A stretch of 64,000 bases of DNA from Xenorhabdus anantnagensis (GTDB lineage: Bacteria > Pseudomonadota > Gammaproteobacteria > Enterobacterales > Enterobacteriaceae): NCBI RefSeq assembly GCF_028598555.1, contig NZ_JAQRFN010000014.1, forward strand, positions 1-64,000, written 5' to 3'. This document shows positions 9,142-18,002 of this stretch, one piece after another; position 1 is the first letter of the stretch; each line of letters opens with the position of its first letter. Below the pieces are notes generated by a model. That model saw nothing but the letters and a program-made list of their open reading frames with translations. It searched no databases and was not told the origin of the DNA. The position numbers were made by a program, and so were the translations under genes.

Positions 9142-10205
9142 AAATCAACTGCTTGATCGTCGGTGCCGGGCAAGCGGGGCTAATGTTGGCTGTTACTCTT
9201 AATAAAAAAAAAATCAATACATTGATCTTAGAACGAGACCCGCGTATTGGAGATGTCTGGCGTAGGCGCCCTGATAATATGTTGTTATTTACTTCCCGTA
9301 TGATGAGTCAACTGCCAGATTTTCCCTTACCGGGTACTCCAGATGGTTATCCGACTAAGGATGAGATAGCAGATTATCTAGAGCGTTATGCACATCATCA
9401 CAATCTCAATGTATTAACGGGAACGCAAGTTATCAGTGTTAAGCATCAAGATGGATTGTTTACTCTGACCACGGAAAAAGGGGAGCAGTTTTCTGCTCCT
9501 TGTTTAATTAACGCCACTGGTGCTAATCAAGTCCCCATCATTCCTGAGATGGTAAGTGATCTGTCTCCTGCAATACAGCAATTGACGGCTGACCGTTATC
9601 AGAACTCTGGGCAATTTCAGGCAGGATCTCGGATTGCTGTCATCGGTGATGGTGCTAGTGGTCGGCAGATAGCACAAGAACTATCTTCCTCTATGCAAGT
9701 TATTCTATTTTGCGGTTCTCCTCGCCCTCTTGTGCCAAATAGAGTTCTAGGGAAGGATCTGTTCTGGTGGTTGCATAAATCAAAGATACTATATGCGGAT
9801 ACTTCGAGCTTGGTCGGTAAAATAGTGCAACGACGTAATCCTCTTCCGTGTGGTGAACTTACTAACCAATGTCTATCTGAGCTTAATGTGAAGATAGCAC
9901 AGAAATTAGTAAAAGCTGAACGTGAAACACTATATGACCAACAAGGAAAAAAATACCAGATTGATGGACTGGTTTGGTGTGTGGGATACAAGGACGCAAC
10001 TGATTGGTTGACCTTACCTGATGTTAGTGATTCACAAGGTTTTGTCTGCGAGAGTGGCAATATAAACGGAGGAAAAACAGCCTATCCGGGGCTGTTTATC
10101 GTGGGCAGAAAATGGCTCAGTAGTCGCAGCTCTGAACTATTATTGGGGGCTGCCAGAGATGCACAACGGGTTGCACAGTGGGTAGAACAAAAGCTGAGGG
10201 CTTAG
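9138..10205 (+). CDS. FAD-dependent monooxygenase / NAD(P)H flavoprotein
   Basis: A 355-aa two-dinucleotide-binding flavoprotein resembling the YUCCA/CzcO-type monooxygenases. The FAD site is the N-terminal CLIVGAGQAGLMLAV; a second Rossmann motif IAVIGDGASGRQIAQEL (~residue 165) would bind NADPH; INATG and LVWCVGYKDATDWL are typical later motifs, and the C-terminal FIVGRKW...LLLGAARDAQRVAQWV closes the FAD fold. It is the last gene of the overlapping operon, and 241 bp of non-coding DNA follow. It probably oxidises an ACP-bound or released acyl/sulfur intermediate; the exact reaction is not readable from sequence. Confidence 0.85.
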   Translation: MKINCLIVGAGQAGLMLAVTLNKKKINTLILERDPRIGDVWRRRPDNMLLFTSRMMSQLPDFPLPGTPDGYPTKDEIADYLERYAHHHNLNVLTGTQVISVKHQDGLFTLTTEKGEQFSAPCLINATGANQVPIIPEMVSDLSPAIQQLTADRYQNSGQFQAGSRIAVIGDGASGRQIAQELSSSMQVILFCGSPRPLVPNRVLGKDLFWWLHKSKILYADTSSLVGKIVQRRNPLPCGELTNQCLSELNVKIAQKLVKAERETLYDQQGKKYQIDGLVWCVGYKDATDWLTLPDVSDSQGFVCESGNINGGKTAYPGLFIVGRKWLSSRSSELLLGAARDAQRVAQWVEQKLRA

Positions 10206-10446
10206 CCATGTTCAATATACATAAGTTTGCGAAATAGTACGCACTTTCAAGTAATAATTGTAATTCCATTACATAACGAGTAAATCTGCTATCTGCCCTA
10301 AAAATAACTCATTGATGATTTTCAAGAACACGGATAACACGATGTTCACCACGATAGTGAAGTGACTGGGGGAGTCTGCATTGCTAACAAAAAATAACTT
10401 GAAAGATAAAAGGATTACATATGATCCATCTTGAAAGAGGATATTG

Positions 10447-11160
10447 ATGAAAATGAATCAACGAGAAGATAACGTAAGCATATTAGCCGGTAATTCAAGG
10501 GCTTATTATAATGACGATGGTGAGATAGTTGTTGAAGCTCAGTTGAAAGCCTTTGAGGCTGCGTTGTTGTTTGCTAAGAGAAGGCAAGAAAAAAGTGGTC
10601 AATTACCGAAAATATCCGTGGCATTTGATCATCGTGGAATATTCCGACTTCAGTTTCTAAGTGAAAATCTCACGAATTCTCAAAAACGGAATCCTCGCCT
10701 AAGTCAGCTTCATACCTCAATTGTGAATGTTTTCCAGTCCATATCTGAAAAGCATCAAATTCCGCTTAGTGAAATACGTGTTATTCATGAAGATTCAGCC
10801 AGGCAGCACATGGTTCACACACTCTCTCTTAGAGAAATACCTGAAACCGTCAAACAACGGATGGTGTCTAAAACCCTTGCTGATAGTAAGCCACAGACAT
10901 CAGATGATTTGTACGAAGAACCTACTCAGAAACTCACCTGTGCTGCAATTACAAAAGAGTATTTTGAAAGAGCCGCAGGCGATTCCCAAGACACGGATGC
11001 TATTCTAGAAGTGTTCTTTGAGGACTGCGAATGGTCGAGATCTCTTGCATATGTGCGCGGAATCCAGCTCAGTCACATGCTCGGTGTTTCAACTTCCATT
11101 CGCCTCAATCTTGTTAATGAAGCTGGAGAGGTGAGTCAGGGCAATATAGTTAAAGCATAG
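10447..11160 (+). CDS. Unrecognised 237-aa protein beside a cysteine desulfurase
   Basis: I do not recognise this family. It is a soluble-looking protein with no signal peptide or membrane segment, of mixed charge, with three cysteine-containing spots (LTCAAIT, EDCEWSRS). Start ATG 10447 has AAAGAGGA upstream; ATG 10453 is an alternative. It precedes a second cysteine desulfurase by 55 bp and an MFS exporter, so the three probably form one transcript. Being paired with a desulfurase suggests that it accepts or uses sulfur, but no motif such as a rhodanese loop or a PP-loop ATPase is visible. The function remains open. Confidence 0.75.
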   Translation: MKMNQREDNVSILAGNSRAYYNDDGEIVVEAQLKAFEAALLFAKRRQEKSGQLPKISVAFDHRGIFRLQFLSENLTNSQKRNPRLSQLHTSIVNVFQSISEKHQIPLSEIRVIHEDSARQHMVHTLSLREIPETVKQRMVSKTLADSKPQTSDDLYEEPTQKLTCAAITKEYFERAAGDSQDTDAILEVFFEDCEWSRSLAYVRGIQLSHMLGVSTSIRLNLVNEAGEVSQGNIVKA

Positions 11161-11215
11161 GATAGCCAAGATAATAAGAAAATAACCTTTATTTTTATTT
11201 ATAAGGTAAAAAATT

Positions 11216-12394
11216 ATGTATAACCTGTCCCGGCCTATTTATCTGGATAACAACGCTACAACGGCATTAGACCCTGATGTTCTTCAATCTATGATGCCTT
11301 ATTTTATAAACGATTACGGAAATGCTTCCAGCTATGGACACGCTTTTGGGTGGAAAGCGATGGAAGCTGTTGATGATGCAAGAAAAGTGATCTCAACATC
11401 AATAAATGCGGAAAGTTATTCCGATATTATATTCACATCTGGTTCAACTGAGTCGATTAATCTTGCAATTGCTGGCCTTCAACATCGGGGCAAAAAGGGT
11501 CATATCATCACATCAATGATTGAACATAAGGCGGTTCTTGATTGCTGCGTCAGGCTTGAGGCAATGGGAACTGAAGTGACCTATTTACCCCCGCAAAGCG
11601 ATGGTATTGTATCCCCAGACTCAATATCTCTTGCATTGAGAGATGATACCTATCTTGTTTCAATTATGACGGCGAATAACGAAATTGGCTCAATACAAAA
11701 AATTGAGGAGATAGGCGCGATCTGTAAAGAGCATGATATTCCTTTTCATACAGATGCTACTCAAGCGCTCGGAAAAATAAAGTTTGATGTACAGCGGATG
11801 AATATTAGTCTTGCCTCATTTTCTGCACACAAAATATATGGGCCAAAGGGGGTCGGCGCACTTTATATCAACTCACGCAATAAGCATGTCGCACTCTCAC
11901 CTTTGATCGTTGGAGGTGGACATGAACGAGGTTTACGTTCCGGAACTCTTAATGTTCCGGGAATCGTAGGGTTTGGGCATGCTGTTGAATTATCTTTGAA
12001 AAATTTGACCACTGAATCGACGAGGTTGCGTTATTTACGGAATTTGCTTCGACAATATATTATCGAGAATGTGCCTGATGTTCGAATAAATGGTCATTTC
12101 ACTGAATGTCTTCCCGGTTTGTTAAATGTATCCTTTGATGGGATAGATGCAGATTCACTTTTGTTGGAGCTTTCTGAGGTTGCTTTGTCCTCCGGATCTG
12201 CGTGTACATCTGCCAATAGAGCACCATCACATGTTCTGAAAGCAATAGGAGTGAGTGATGCGCTGTCTCAAGCCAGCCTGCGCTTTGGGTTAGGTAGGTT
12301 TAATAACGAGGATGAAATTCGGTATGTTTGCTTCCGCTTGAAAGAAGCAGTGAATAAACTGAGAGCGATGGTGCCAAGGTCATTTGCTCACTAA
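11216..12394 (+). CDS. Cysteine desulfurase (IscS/NifS class), second copy
   Basis: A PLP enzyme of 392 aa: IYLDNNATTALDP at the N-terminus, FTSGSTESINLA, HTDATQALGK, the PLP lysine in SFSAHKIYGPKGVGALY, GGGHERGLRSGTLNVPG, and the active-site cysteine in ALSSGSACTSANRAPSHVL. It is clearly different from the first desulfurase about 4 kb upstream, so this is not a simple recent duplication. Its C-terminal loop around the cysteine is the longer, IscS-like type. It lies between an unrecognised gene and an exporter gene. It probably supplies sulfur to the same or a neighbouring pathway; housekeeping Fe-S assembly is unlikely because no iscR, hscA or fdx genes are near. Confidence 0.93.
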   Translation: MYNLSRPIYLDNNATTALDPDVLQSMMPYFINDYGNASSYGHAFGWKAMEAVDDARKVISTSINAESYSDIIFTSGSTESINLAIAGLQHRGKKGHIITSMIEHKAVLDCCVRLEAMGTEVTYLPPQSDGIVSPDSISLALRDDTYLVSIMTANNEIGSIQKIEEIGAICKEHDIPFHTDATQALGKIKFDVQRMNISLASFSAHKIYGPKGVGALYINSRNKHVALSPLIVGGGHERGLRSGTLNVPGIVGFGHAVELSLKNLTTESTRLRYLRNLLRQYIIENVPDVRINGHFTECLPGLLNVSFDGIDADSLLLELSEVALSSGSACTSANRAPSHVLKAIGVSDALSQASLRFGLGRFNNEDEIRYVCFRLKEAVNKLRAMVPRSFAH

Positions 12395-12416
12395 TAATGA
12401 AGATGGAATTTTAATC

Positions 12417-13607
12417 ATGCGAACAATGCCGGCTTTGTTTCTGTTGTTCGGAACCCTGTTCACTGCGGGTGGTTATGGTGCTACCTTTCTTATTTCTGAG
12501 TATTTTCGGTCACAAGGGGGAAGTGATGTTGATACAGGAACGACCCTTAGCGTGGCATTGATCGGTACTTTGATTGGTGTTCCTTTGGTTGGATGGTTTT
12601 CCGGGCAATTGGAAGCATCACGCCTTGCAGCTTTCGCAGCGTTGTCGATGTCTTGTGGTTATTTTCTTTTCGGTGGCTTTGGTGGTGAACTGAGCTGCAT
12701 ACAAAATATCGCAGCGCTTTTGATTGGGCTCGGTTGGGGAATGTTTTATATAAGTGGTCCCATGGCCTTGTCGGAACGGGTTACTGACGCAGACAGGGGG
12801 CAATGGTTTACTCGTTTCAGTGCATTTCAAATGGCTGGAATTTGTGGTAGTCCCATTCTCCTCACTGTAGCGGTTGAACAGGGAGGTTTTTCAATCCAGA
12901 CAACGTTTCTCTTGGTTGGGATTGTTGGTATTCTCGCTTCACTACTTCTGGCTATTTTCGGGGTCAGGGAGCCGCTTGAACAACGGAAATCATTACTGCG
13001 GCCTTGGGTGAAGAAAATAACGAAGATCTCTGCAACTAGTATTATCCGCCCGATTGTAATGGTTGGGCTGGGGGGCTGTGTATTCTCTGGAATGATGTCA
13101 TTTCAGGGGTCACTTGTCGAAGGAACTAGTGCGAATGCAAGTACATTCTTCGCTGTACATGCAGTGACTGTAGTTGTATCGCGTCTTTTTTTGGCACGAT
13201 ATTTATCTACGGTATCTCGTATCCCACTCGTCATTACGTTGATGTCGTGCTTAATCATTGGCCTTTTGTCTTTGTTAGGTATACCGATTCATCCTGTGTT
13301 CCAGATTGTTGCGGCCATGTTGACGGGGATAGGATATGGATTAGTGTATCCTGTTATTCAAACATGGGCAGTAAATGATTCTCCTCTTGAAGATCGTCAT
13401 GCAGTCCTTACCTGGTTTGTTGTCTCCTATTTTGCGGGTATATTTGGATTTCCGTTGATAGGTGGATGGATATTAGTCGATGCGGGAAAAAACCTGTTTA
13501 TCCTGGTTCTGGCTGCAATTGCCTTTATTGAACTGGTTGTCGCGTTATTGGGAAACAGTCATCTTTGTTACATTAAGGGTGGCCTAAGCAGGGATGAAAT
13601 CAGGTAA
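12417..13607 (+). CDS. MFS exporter (12-TM)
   Basis: A major facilitator of about 396 aa with roughly 12 hydrophobic helices in two halves separated by a short charged loop (REPLEQRKSLLRPWVKKITK). No substrate-specific motif was recognised; the size and form fit drug/metabolite:proton antiporters. Start ATG 12417 (MRTMPALF) was chosen over an in-frame TTG at 12384 that would overlap the desulfurase gene. As the last gene of the block it is a natural candidate for product export or self-protection. It is followed by a strong terminator shared with the convergent feo operon. Confidence 0.88.
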   Translation: MRTMPALFLLFGTLFTAGGYGATFLISEYFRSQGGSDVDTGTTLSVALIGTLIGVPLVGWFSGQLEASRLAAFAALSMSCGYFLFGGFGGELSCIQNIAALLIGLGWGMFYISGPMALSERVTDADRGQWFTRFSAFQMAGICGSPILLTVAVEQGGFSIQTTFLLVGIVGILASLLLAIFGVREPLEQRKSLLRPWVKKITKISATSIIRPIVMVGLGGCVFSGMMSFQGSLVEGTSANASTFFAVHAVTVVVSRLFLARYLSTVSRIPLVITLMSCLIIGLLSLLGIPIHPVFQIVAAMLTGIGYGLVYPVIQTWAVNDSPLEDRHAVLTWFVVSYFAGIFGFPLIGGWILVDAGKNLFILVLAAIAFIELVVALLGNSHLCYIKGGLSRDEIR

Positions 13608-13617
13608 GAGGTACTGG

Positions 13618-13662
13618 ATAGCTCCGTTGTTGGTGTTCAATCTCTACAACGGAGCTATTTCT
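13618..13662. terminator. Bidirectional terminator between MFS gene and feoC
   Basis: A perfect 13-bp stem, ATAGCTCCGTTGT (13618-13630) pairing with ACAACGGAGCTAT (13646-13658), is followed by a T-rich run on the plus strand. It lies between two convergent operons. Confidence 0.88.
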
Positions 13663-13901
13663 TAATTTTTCACTACTAATTGATACGCCTTAGTATCACA
13701 TTTTTGCGTTTCCGGGCACTGTTTGCAGCCTCCGCTGAGGCAGGAGGAAGCGTCCACCTCCTCCAGTTTACCCATAATGACAAGTTGCTTAAGCATGGCT
13801 TCTACCATTGGCAGCGGTGCTGAAAATTGATGGCTCAATGACCTTGCATCGGTACGCCCATTGAGGGCAACAGCATCTCTGATTTTCAGCAAATTAATCA
13901 T
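13662..13901 (-). CDS. feoC: FeoC, Fe-S dependent regulator/stabiliser of FeoB
   Basis: A 79-aa winged-helix protein, the small third member of the feo operon. It has an N-terminal HTH (LLKIRDAVALNGRTDARSLSHQF) and the Cys cluster CLSGGCKQCPETQKC in the wing, which in FeoC proteins binds an Fe-S cluster. It lies 16 bp downstream of feoB, as in E. coli, and ends at the shared terminator. In Salmonella, FeoC protects FeoB from proteolysis; that role is inferred here. Confidence 0.92.
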   Translation of the reverse strand: MINLLKIRDAVALNGRTDARSLSHQFSAPLPMVEAMLKQLVIMGKLEEVDASSCLSGGCKQCPETQKCDTKAYQLVVKN

Positions 13902-13917
13902 TTATGGCTCCGGCTGA

Positions 13918-16242
13918 CTAGTGGCAACTGCCCTTTGAACATTCGCAACTGCGGTCAGTAGTGTTATTGAACGTGACGGTAACTTTACTGCGTGCGCGGC
14001 GTAAGCCAATAAAGACCAATATGTTAAACAGAATCACGGCTGAAATTGTTATTAAGCTACTTTGTGGATGAGCCGAAAACGTTGTGATTTGATAAAACAG
14101 TGCTGACAGAGAATAAGCGACGTTCAATCCCCACAGAATAGAGAATGTCATCCAGCCTCGGCTGGTTTCGCGGGCAATGGCTCCCATGACGGATACGCAA
14201 GGCACATACAGCAGCACGAAAATCAGGTAACTGTAAGCGGAAATAGCTGAGCCGAATTTGGCGCTCATGGTTCCCATTGAACCGCGATCCATATCGCCGT
14301 CACCTTTGCTGGCTTCAATCGGGTTAGAAAGTGCGCTCAGCGTGAAGGTTTCTTTCAGGCTATCCCAAGTTTCCGCTACAGAGCCTTTTAGTTCATCCAA
14401 TAAATTAAATTTATCTGGATTGAATGGCTCTTTAGTAATATTTTCTGCGGTATATAGGGTATTCAGGGTTCCTACAACCACTTCTTTTGCCATCGCTCCG
14501 GTGATAAGCCCGACAGTGGCTTGCCAGTTATCAGAATGCACACCAATGGGTTGCAATACAGGTGTAAGCACTCTACTGACGGAAGCTAATGCTGATTCGT
14601 TGATGTTGTCCACGGTCTTACCGGAGAAGGAGAAACTGTTCAGGGCACCAATCAGCATACTCGCCGCGACAATCACTTTACCCGCGCGTATCACAAAACC
14701 TTTCAGCCTTTGCCATGTCTGGAGCAGTAGCGTTTTGGCATGAGGAACGTGATAGACCGGCAGCTCCATTACAAATGGCGATGCTTCACCACGCATGAGC
14801 GTGTATTTGAGCAGCAGCCCTGTCAGGATAGCGACGACAATCCCCAGTATATACAGGGAGAAAACAAGGCTTGCCCCACTTTTTCCGAAGAAAGCCGCAG
14901 CAAAGACGGCAAAGATCGCCAATCTTGCCCCGCAGGACATAAATGGTGCCATCATGATGGTAATCAAACGTTCACGAGGGGCATCCAGTGTTCTTGCTCC
15001 CATCACGGCAGGCACGTTACAACCAAAGCCAACAATCAAGGGCACAAAGGATTTACCCGGCAATCCCATTGATTGCATCAGCCTGTCCATGACAAATGCC
15101 GCTCGTGCCATATAGCCGGAGTCCTCCAGAAAGGAGAGAAACAGGTACATCATGCCAATTTGGGGAACCAGCGGCAGCACTGTATTGATGCCTCCACCAA
15201 TTCCCTGAGCAAGAAATACCGTCAACCAATTCGGGAAATGAAGAGTATGACCAAGCCATTGCATTCCATCAATGAAAATGGCGGTGGAAGCGCCGTCGAA
15301 GATTGGCTGTAAGGCTCCCCCAATATTGATGGCCAGCACAAACATCAGGTACATGGCAAACAGGAAGATAGGCACACCTAACCAGCGGTTCAGGATAACG
15401 GTATCTAACGCTTGGGTCAGTTTATTTGGTGTGGCCGCACGGGTATCAATGACAGACAGACAAATTTCACTGATTGTCTGATAGCGTGATCCTGCAATGA
15501 TGAGGTCGGGTTCTTCAATCTGTTGTTTTTGCAAGCGCCCGTTGCTTTCTGCCAGTTGTGCGTGAGTCAGGCCGGATACTTCACGGCTGTAAATATCTCC
15601 TTCCAACACTTGCAAAGTCAGCCAGCGGCGTTGTTGTGGCGTGAATTTCTCTGTGATCTGGCTGGAAAGGTGGAGAATCTCCTGCAATAACGCATCAGGA
15701 TAATCAACCTGAACAGGGCGGGAGTACTGTGAGGTATTTTGTGGGTAATTATCAATGGTATTTTTTAGTGCATCTATTCCTGTGGCGCGGGTTGAAACCA
15801 GCGGGATGACCGGACAGCCGAGACGCTTCTCCAGTGCTGGAATATCAATATTGATGCGTTGACTTTGGGCAATATCCAGCATGTTCAGTGCAATGATGCA
15901 GGGAATGCCCAGTTCAATCAATTGCAGTGAGAGATAAAGATTACGCTCCAGATTCGATGCATCAACAACATTGATCAACATATCGGCTTCACCACCCAGA
16001 ATGTAGTGGCAGGCAATCTGTTCATCAATGGAGGTTTGCTCAGAAATAGTGGTGAGCGAATAAGTACCAGGAAGGTCGACAAGCTCGACTTGATGGTCAT
16101 GGGTGGTAAAGTGGCCTGTTTTGCGTTCTACCGTAACGCCAGCCCAGTTTCCTACTCGTTGTCGGGAGCCAGTAAGCTGGTTAAAAAGCGTCGTTTTGCC
16201 GGCATTGGGATTGCCAATCAGGCCTATAGTTAATTGTTTCAT
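13918..16242 (-). CDS. feoB: FeoB, ferrous iron permease with G domain
   Basis: Inner-membrane Fe(II) transporter, 774 aa, close to E. coli FeoB (773). It has an N-terminal GTPase domain with GNPNAGKTTLFNQLTG (G1), the G2 threonine in NWAGVTVERK, DLPGTYSL (G3) and a NMLD-type G4, followed by a helical domain and about ten membrane segments with the Gate motifs (FGCNVPAV, MSCGARL). The C-terminus is Cys-rich (CECSKGSCH). The start is ATG 16242, matching the MK(K/Q)LTIGLIGNPN start of the family; an upstream in-frame TTG is unlikely. The gap to feoA (141 bp) is much larger than in E. coli and contains a short repeat. Confidence 0.97.
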   Translation of the reverse strand: MKQLTIGLIGNPNAGKTTLFNQLTGSRQRVGNWAGVTVERKTGHFTTHDHQVELVDLPGTYSLTTISEQTSIDEQIACHYILGGEADMLINVVDASNLERNLYLSLQLIELGIPCIIALNMLDIAQSQRINIDIPALEKRLGCPVIPLVSTRATGIDALKNTIDNYPQNTSQYSRPVQVDYPDALLQEILHLSSQITEKFTPQQRRWLTLQVLEGDIYSREVSGLTHAQLAESNGRLQKQQIEEPDLIIAGSRYQTISEICLSVIDTRAATPNKLTQALDTVILNRWLGVPIFLFAMYLMFVLAINIGGALQPIFDGASTAIFIDGMQWLGHTLHFPNWLTVFLAQGIGGGINTVLPLVPQIGMMYLFLSFLEDSGYMARAAFVMDRLMQSMGLPGKSFVPLIVGFGCNVPAVMGARTLDAPRERLITIMMAPFMSCGARLAIFAVFAAAFFGKSGASLVFSLYILGIVVAILTGLLLKYTLMRGEASPFVMELPVYHVPHAKTLLLQTWQRLKGFVIRAGKVIVAASMLIGALNSFSFSGKTVDNINESALASVSRVLTPVLQPIGVHSDNWQATVGLITGAMAKEVVVGTLNTLYTAENITKEPFNPDKFNLLDELKGSVAETWDSLKETFTLSALSNPIEASKGDGDMDRGSMGTMSAKFGSAISAYSYLIFVLLYVPCVSVMGAIARETSRGWMTFSILWGLNVAYSLSALFYQITTFSAHPQSSLITISAVILFNILVFIGLRRARSKVTVTFNNTTDRSCECSKGSCH

Positions 16243-16287
16243 TATACTTTCTGCCAATCAGGAAGCGACTTCCGTACTCTAATTATA

Positions 16288-16311
16288 CCTTGGTACTTTC
16301 CTTGGTACTTT
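16288..16311. repeat. Tandem 12-bp repeat between feoA and feoB
   Basis: Two head-to-tail copies of CCTTGGTACTTT (16288-16299 and 16300-16311), followed by a diverged unit TCGTACTTTGGTTA and preceded by TTCCGTACTCT. It lies in the enlarged feoA–feoB spacer. The function is unknown; a regulatory or slippage origin is possible. Confidence 0.65.
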
Positions 16312-16383
16312 GTTTATACGTTCGTACTTTGGTTATAAAAATGCATGGGTGATGGTGATTCTGAACCACATTGACTTCGGGTT

Positions 16384-16626
16384 TTACAAGTTCTGATCTT
16401 CATTTAACATGAGAAATGCCAGGTCTTGCTTACGAAGGGTAAGGTTAACTCTGCGTGTTTCGATTTGTATTGGATCGCCTAATGGAGCAAAGCGAATAAC
16501 CTGAAATGTTGAGCCGGGTAACATACCGAGTGACAATAATTTTTGCCGATAAGCGGGGTTAATCTCTGGAGAAAATCCCAGAATTTTATATCTGCGTTCT
16601 GGAATAAGAACCATATAACTCTCCAT
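16384..16626 (-). CDS. feoA: FeoA, SH3-like accessory protein of Fe(II) uptake
   Basis: A cytosolic 80-aa protein required for FeoB activity. It contains the family core [39 protein letters not shown], nearly identical to E. coli FeoA. The start ATG 16626 is preceded by a strong Fur box, which makes feoA the first gene of the iron-repressed feoABC operon. Confidence 0.96.
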   Translation of the reverse strand: MESYMVLIPERRYKILGFSPEINPAYRQKLLSLGMLPGSTFQVIRFAPLGDPIQIETRRVNLTLRKQDLAFLMLNEDQNL

Positions 16627-16645
16627 TTGAATTGAAAAAATAAGT

Positions 16646-16664
16646 GATTATGAGAATTATTATC
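16646..16664 (-). promoter_or_regulatory. Fur box upstream of feoA
   Basis: The 19-mer GATTATGAGAATTATTATC matches the consensus GATAATGATAATCATTATC at 16 of 19 positions. It sits 20-38 bp upstream of the feoA start codon, where Fur would occlude the promoter. A weaker second match, GTTAATGATAATAATACGC, lies at 16721-16739. Confidence 0.85.
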
Positions 16665-16869
16665 CTCAATAAAGGGAAATTCACAAGAAAAAAATTTGGT
16701 AATTACGCTGAGTTCTGATTGTTAATGATAATAATACGCAACTGCGATACAGATTATTTATACTGAATAACGCAGGAACAAATTGATATTAATCAAATTA
16801 ATGGTGGCTTTATTGGAAATAAATCGCTATCAGAATTGTTTAATGTTTGGAAGATTTTCTTGAATTGAT

Positions 16870-16893
16870 AAGCCCTGTGAATAAACAGGGCTT
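16870..16893. terminator. Hairpin downstream of the flavin-like gene
   Basis: The stem AAGCCCTG (16870-16877) / CAGGGCTT (16886-16893) with an 8-nt loop follows the 3' end of the minus-strand gene at 16902. No clean T-run follows on the minus strand, so terminator activity is uncertain. Confidence 0.5.
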
Positions 16894-16901
16894 GTTGGTT
16901 T

Positions 16902-17429
16902 TCATTGACCTTTAGGGGGATAACGTAGTTCACTCAATGGTACTTGTACTCGCTCATCATCTTGATGTTGGCTCCAGGCGTTTGAGTCGTATACCCACCA
17001 TTTCTCAATTTCCAACTCATAGAAACGGCGTATGGCATGGCCTTGATAGTCACTGATAGGACGAGATTTTTTCTTTCTGATAGCGGGATCAGGATAAGTT
17101 TTTAAGAAAAAGTAGTCATAGGTTTCTTTTATTTGATCATCGGGGACTTGGCGGGCACAACCAACAAATTGAGCACCAGCCAGATCCAGCGATGAATCAG
17201 GCATAACCCGACTACTGTAGATTGTGCCGCTGACACTGGGATTGAGACACAACTCTTGCGAATGTCGGGTATCTTGTTTTGAGTACCAGATCAGTGTCAG
17301 TGGATTGTATTTCGGAATATAAAACATCGTTGATGACCAGACTGAGTCTGCATCTGGATCATGAGTGGAAAGACTGAAAAAACGGATATTGCTGAGTAGA
17401 TCAAAACTGCTTTGGACATACTTGTTCAT
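16902..17429 (-). CDS. Pyridoxamine-phosphate-oxidase-like (YhbP-type) split-barrel protein, putative
   Basis: A 175-aa soluble protein with a pattern that recalls FMN-binding split-barrel proteins of the YhbP/PNPOx-like group: an N-terminal NIRFFSLSTHDPDADSVWSST, then YNPLTLIWYSKQDTRHSQELCLNPSVSGTIYSS, a typical strand-hairpin-strand form in which cellular oxidoreductants or heme-type ligands are bound. The C-terminal segment (YELEIEKWWVYDSNAWSQ) is consistent. Assignment is by overall pattern only. A GAGGA stands upstream of the start. It is a single-gene unit between feo and tex. Confidence 0.65.
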   Translation of the reverse strand: MNKYVQSSFDLLSNIRFFSLSTHDPDADSVWSSTMFYIPKYNPLTLIWYSKQDTRHSQELCLNPSVSGTIYSSRVMPDSSLDLAGAQFVGCARQVPDDQIKETYDYFFLKTYPDPAIRKKKSRPISDYQGHAIRRFYELEIEKWWVYDSNAWSQHQDDERVQVPLSELRYPPKGQ

Positions 17430-17931
17430 GGATTATTCCTCAACAGTGTGAATGCGTTCTTTATACCGACATCTGCAAATTGAAGCCATTGGCATAAGAA
17501 CTTTTGGATTTTATAAATAGTTTATATTTTTATATTACTCAATAAATTCCGATTATTATGAGATTTATTGCGAAACGAAGTATACGAAGTATTTATGAAA
17601 AGATGCAGGTGTTATCACTTATTCAAATTTATAACGTCAGCAATAAATAGAATTATTACTATGAAAGCAATGGGTTTTTTATGGTGGAGGTTAAAGAAGT
17701 TTTATTTCTATCCATGTTTTATTTCTTTTCATGTAATAGTTTATTTAAATTAAAAATATATTTAGTGATATTAAATAATTAAAACTGTAATGAATTTTAT
17801 GCTTCTCATAAGGCAGTAGTTACAACAATTAATGGTAACAAAAATTAATAGTAATAATAAATAATTATAACAATAACAAGTAGTAATACTAGTAGATAGT
17901 AATAATAATGTCATGTATTTTGAAAGAATAT
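17430..17931. other. AT-rich non-coding stretch
   Basis: Very AT-rich DNA between the flavin-like gene and the tex terminator, with low-complexity TAATAAT runs around 17840-17910. A short open frame at 17568-17753 has no ribosome-binding site or recognisable protein and is not called. I see nothing functional apart from the promoter of the 17429 gene, which must lie in it. Confidence 0.5.
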
Positions 17932-17970
17932 AGAAAAGATCCTGAGCTGACGCAATTGCGCCAGTTCAGG
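17932..17970 (-). terminator. Terminator downstream of tex
   Basis: An imperfect inverted repeat in 17941-17970 (CCTGAGCTG ... CCAGTTCAGG around a CGCAATTGCG core) is followed on the minus strand by ATCTTTTCT, a typical intrinsic terminator for the tex transcript ending at 18003. Confidence 0.7.
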
Positions 17971-18002
17971 AAATCATTTAGGTAAACAAACGTTTTTGCT
18001 AA

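Noticed and set aside
10447..12394. DNA phosphorothioation (Dnd) or 6-thioguanine pathway, suggested by a desulfurase beside an unknown gene
   Set aside because: No DndC-type PP-loop sulfurtransferase, DndD ATPase or other partner is present.
17568..17753. A 61-codon plus-strand frame in the tex/flavin-gene spacer
   Set aside because: No start signal and no recognisable domain; very AT-rich surroundings.
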